Assembly: GCA_006227095.1 (NCBI GenBank)
Contig: SBFZ01000332.1
Coordinates: 1 to 8,120 of the forward strand
Source: Bacteroidota bacterium
GTDB lineage: Bacteria; Bacteroidota; Bacteroidia; Bacteroidales; VadinHA17
Length of the DNA: 8,120 bases
Direction of reading: 5' to 3'
Under the pieces are notes generated by a model. That model searched no databases, had not been told where the DNA came from, and saw nothing but the letters and a program-made list of their open reading frames with translations. Shown piece after piece: positions 6,365 through 8,120 of the stretch (its first letter is position 1; the number at the start of each line of letters is the position of its first letter). A program made the position numbers and the translations under genes.

Positions 6365-7909
6365 ATGCAAAATAGTAGTAGAACAAAGGTAGTCTTTAAA
6401 GATTACAGTCCCAATCAATTTTTACTTCTTCCTCCTTCACTGGAAGAAATGATCGATCCCAACCACCCGGTTCGTGTAGTAAATCAAGTCATTGATAGTC
6501 TTGATATTGAATCATTGGTTGCCAAGTATAAAGGAGGTGGTTGTTCCAGTTATCATCCCAGGCTTTTGCTCAAGGTATTGGTTTATGGATACTTAACTAA
6601 CCAATACAGCAGCCGTAAGATAGAGCAAGCCTTGAGCCAGAATATCCACTTTATGTGGCTCAGTGGTATGAGTTATCCTGATCACAACACGATCAATCGC
6701 TTCCGCAATGATAAGCTGAAAGGTGTTTTAAGGGAAGTGTTCAGCCAGGTTGTTTTACTATTGGTTGAAAAAGGAGTAATTACACTTAAGGAAGCATATC
6801 TTGATGGCACCAAGCTCGAAGCCAATGCCAACCGTTACACTTTTGTCTGGGGTCGGAGCATTGTAAGGTGCAAGGAGAGGATCAGAGAGCAACTTGCGGA
6901 GCTTTGGTCATATGCAGAAAGTGTTGCCAGGGAAGAACTTGAGAATAACGAACCGGAAAGCTTTGAAAAAATTGATCAGGAGTCCGTTCTCAGGACAATA
7001 GAAAGCATAGACAATGCCCTGAAGGGAAAGCATATAGATAAGAAGGTAAAGCAGAAGCTTGGCTATGCTCGTAAAAACTGGCCTGAAAATCTCCGTAAGT
7101 ATGAGCATCAGGAGAAGACATTGGGAAATCGCAATAGTTACTCAAAAACAGATCCTGATGCCACGTTCATGAGGATGAAAGAAGATCACATGTTAAACGG
7201 GCAGTTAAAGCCAGGTTATAACTGGCAGATAAGTACAGAGAACCAATACATCTTAGGGTATACGATCCATCAAACAACAAATGACACTACTACCCTTCAG
7301 GCACATATGGAATCCTTAAATGATAACCTGGGTAAGATGCCTGATGTTCTGGTGGCTGATGCAGGATATGGTTCTGAAGAAAACTATGAGTACTTGGAAA
7401 GCAATGATGTAGAGGCCTTTGTAAAATACCCGTACTTCCATAAAGAACAGAGCAAAAAGTGGAAAGATGATCCATACAGGACTGATAATTTGCCATATGA
7501 TGAGAATGATGACAGTTATACCTGCCCAATGGGCCAGAAAATAAAATTTATTAAAGATAAGGTTAGAATATCCGATAATGGGTTCAGGCAGGTCAACCGG
7601 TTATACCGGGCAGAGAACTGTTCCGGATGCTCATCAAAAGAAAAATGTCATAAAAGACCAGGGAATCGTATTATTGAGACCAATCCCAGATTAAATCATT
7701 ATAAATCAATTATAAGGGAGAGATTAACAAGTGAGAGGGGTAAAAAATATCGAAGTCAACGCCCAGTAGATGTTGAAGCTGTTTTTGGAATTATTAAAGG
7801 GAATAGAAATTATAGGAAATTTTTGACCCGAGGTCTGGAAAACGTCGAAACGGAAGTAGGTTTACTCTCCCTTGCTCATAATCTGAATAAAATAGCAGGT
7901 CGAAACTAG
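6365..7909 (+). CDS. IS1182-family DDE transposase
   Basis: This 514-residue, apparently intact transposase should cut and join the ends of its own insertion sequence. The N-terminal part (about 10-115: F-K-D-Y...L-L-P-P-S-L-E-E, H-P-V-R-V-V-N, then H-P-R-L-L-L-K-V-L-V-Y-G-Y) is the DUF772-type domain of IS1182/IS5-like enzymes. The catalytic residues appear to be Asp147 (Y-L-D-G-T-K-L-E-A), Asp332 (V-A-D-A-G-Y-G-S) and Glu471 (D-V-E-A-V-F-G-I-I-K-G-N). A charged, probably helical insert lies between the first two (about 165-255). Cys387, Cys419, Cys422 and Cys428 could form a metal-binding knuckle, as seen in relatives. The start at 6365 gives a typical N-terminus. By eye the gene is clearly more AT-rich than thrS or rplT, which fits its mobile origin. 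Confidence 0.92.
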   Translation: MQNSSRTKVVFKDYSPNQFLLLPPSLEEMIDPNHPVRVVNQVIDSLDIESLVAKYKGGGCSSYHPRLLLKVLVYGYLTNQYSSRKIEQALSQNIHFMWLSGMSYPDHNTINRFRNDKLKGVLREVFSQVVLLLVEKGVITLKEAYLDGTKLEANANRYTFVWGRSIVRCKERIREQLAELWSYAESVAREELENNEPESFEKIDQESVLRTIESIDNALKGKHIDKKVKQKLGYARKNWPENLRKYEHQEKTLGNRNSYSKTDPDATFMRMKEDHMLNGQLKPGYNWQISTENQYILGYTIHQTTNDTTTLQAHMESLNDNLGKMPDVLVADAGYGSEENYEYLESNDVEAFVKYPYFHKEQSKKWKDDPYRTDNLPYDENDDSYTCPMGQKIKFIKDKVRISDNGFRQVNRLYRAENCSGCSSKEKCHKRPGNRIIETNPRLNHYKSIIRERLTSERGKKYRSQRPVDVEAVFGIIKGNRNYRKFLTRGLENVETEVGLLSLAHNLNKIAGRN

Positions 7910-7911
7910 GG

Positions 7912-7936
7912 GAAGAACTCCGTCTTCTATTTTTTA
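7912..7936 (+). terminator. Weak terminator after the transposase gene
   Basis: GAAGA (7912-7916) and TCTTC (7923-7927) pair around ACTCCG and are followed by a T-rich run (TATTTTTTATT). The stem is short, so its efficiency is doubtful. The stronger hairpin at the IS right end lies about 55 nt further on. Confidence 0.4.
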
Positions 7937-7973
7937 TTGATTTACCCAACAGTACACATTATTGTTCGTAAAT

Positions 7974-8020
7974 CCTGACAAAAAGAAAAAGGGTGCCCCA
8001 TTTGTATTATGAGACACCCT
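7974..8020 (-). repeat. Right terminal inverted repeat of the IS, also terminator-like
   Basis: On the minus strand this end reads GGGTGTCTCA (8020-8011), a variable loop, then GGGCACCCTTTTTCTTTT, matching the left end. GGGTG (7992-7996) and CACCC (8016-8020) pair, and an A-run on one side and a T-run on the other make it terminator-like in both directions. It should stop transposase transcription before the next gene. Confidence 0.65.
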
Positions 8021-8087
8021 CTTTTTTTTGTTGACGCATGCCGAACATTTTGTTTAACTTGTTGTTCTACATAAAAAATTCATCGTC

Positions 8088-8120
8088 ATGGCAGATCTGA
8101 GAACCAAGTACATGGGCATT
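8088..8120 (+). CDS. Start of a gene, possibly dihydroorotate-dehydrogenase-like protein (cut by window edge)
   Basis: The ATG at 8088 opens MADLRTKYMGI, 11 residues before the window ends. This resembles the N-terminus of Bacteroidota proteins annotated as dihydroorotate-dehydrogenase-like (typically MADLxTxYxGL...NP). They are FMN-binding TIM-barrel oxidoreductases related to pyrimidine synthesis. With 11 residues the assignment is only suggestive. The start lies in an A-rich context without a Shine-Dalgarno sequence. A TTGAC at 8031-8035 and a TAAC-TTGT box at 8055-8062 are a weak candidate promoter between the IS and this gene. Confidence 0.45.
   Translation, partial: MADLRTKYMGI

Larger units (their letters stand above)
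6087..8020 (+). mobile_element. IS1182-like insertion sequence with hairpin inverted ends
   Basis: The element is about 1,934 bp and holds one transposase gene. Its ends are inverted copies. The left reads GGGTGTCTCA at 6087-6096 and GGGCACCCTTTTTCTTTT at 6100-6117. The right, on the opposite strand, reads GGGTGTCTCA from 8020 down to 8011 and then the same 18-mer after a longer loop (8 nt more). The A-run outside the left end and the T-run outside the right end may belong to the repeats as well. I see no convincing target-site duplication, so the exact ends could move by several bases. The element sits between rplT and a downstream gene, is more AT-rich than the housekeeping genes, and carries an intact transposase, so it may still be active. 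The family is assigned from the transposase. Confidence 0.7.

Overview
The window looks like the chromosome of a Bacteroidota bacterium, probably Bacteroidales or Marinilabiliales. The signs are A-rich start regions without Shine-Dalgarno sequences on almost every gene, TAnnTTTG-type -7 promoter elements, a short PKD-domain lipoprotein with an LSSC lipobox, and ribosomal proteins and IF3 that read as Bacteroidota versions. No search could be run, so the phylum is an inference from these features.

Region 1 (1-2709, all on the minus strand) holds a PKD-domain lipoprotein gene, then a sodium:solute symporter gene, then the start of a gene for a tiny two-helix membrane protein that runs off the left edge. 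The symporter and the small membrane protein are 17 bp apart and very probably co-transcribed. An 18-bp palindrome overlaps the likely symporter promoter.

Region 2 (2829-6079, plus strand) is the conserved translation cluster thrS-infC-rpmI-rplT: threonyl-tRNA synthetase, initiation factor IF3, and ribosomal proteins L35 and L20. IF3 has no in-frame ATG, GTG or TTG that would give a full-length protein. The best start is an ATA codon 8 nt after a GGAGG motif, the only convincing Shine-Dalgarno sequence in the window. This fits the known habit of infC of using a poor start codon so that IF3 can repress its own translation. The 102-nt gap between rpmI and rplT can fold into a hairpin and is a candidate L20 regulatory site.

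Region 3 (about 6087-8020) is an insertion sequence of the IS1182-like DDE transposase group, inserted 7 bp after the rplT stop codon. Its ends are matching inverted repeats that are each also terminator-like hairpins, so the left end probably now serves as the transcription terminator of the translation operon. Between the left end and the transposase lie about 250 bp of densely nested palindromes that look like a dispersed intergenic repeat, plus a 24-bp near-perfect palindrome abutting the transposase start codon. The transposase is full length with an intact D-D-E triad, and it is visibly more AT-rich than the neighbouring housekeeping genes.

Region 4 (8088-8120) is the first 11 codons of a plus-strand gene whose start resembles dihydroorotate-dehydrogenase-like proteins.

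Nothing here amounts to a wholly new multi-gene system. The points most worth following are the non-AUG infC start with its exceptional Shine-Dalgarno sequence, the structured repeat inside the IS, and the small protein paired with the symporter.
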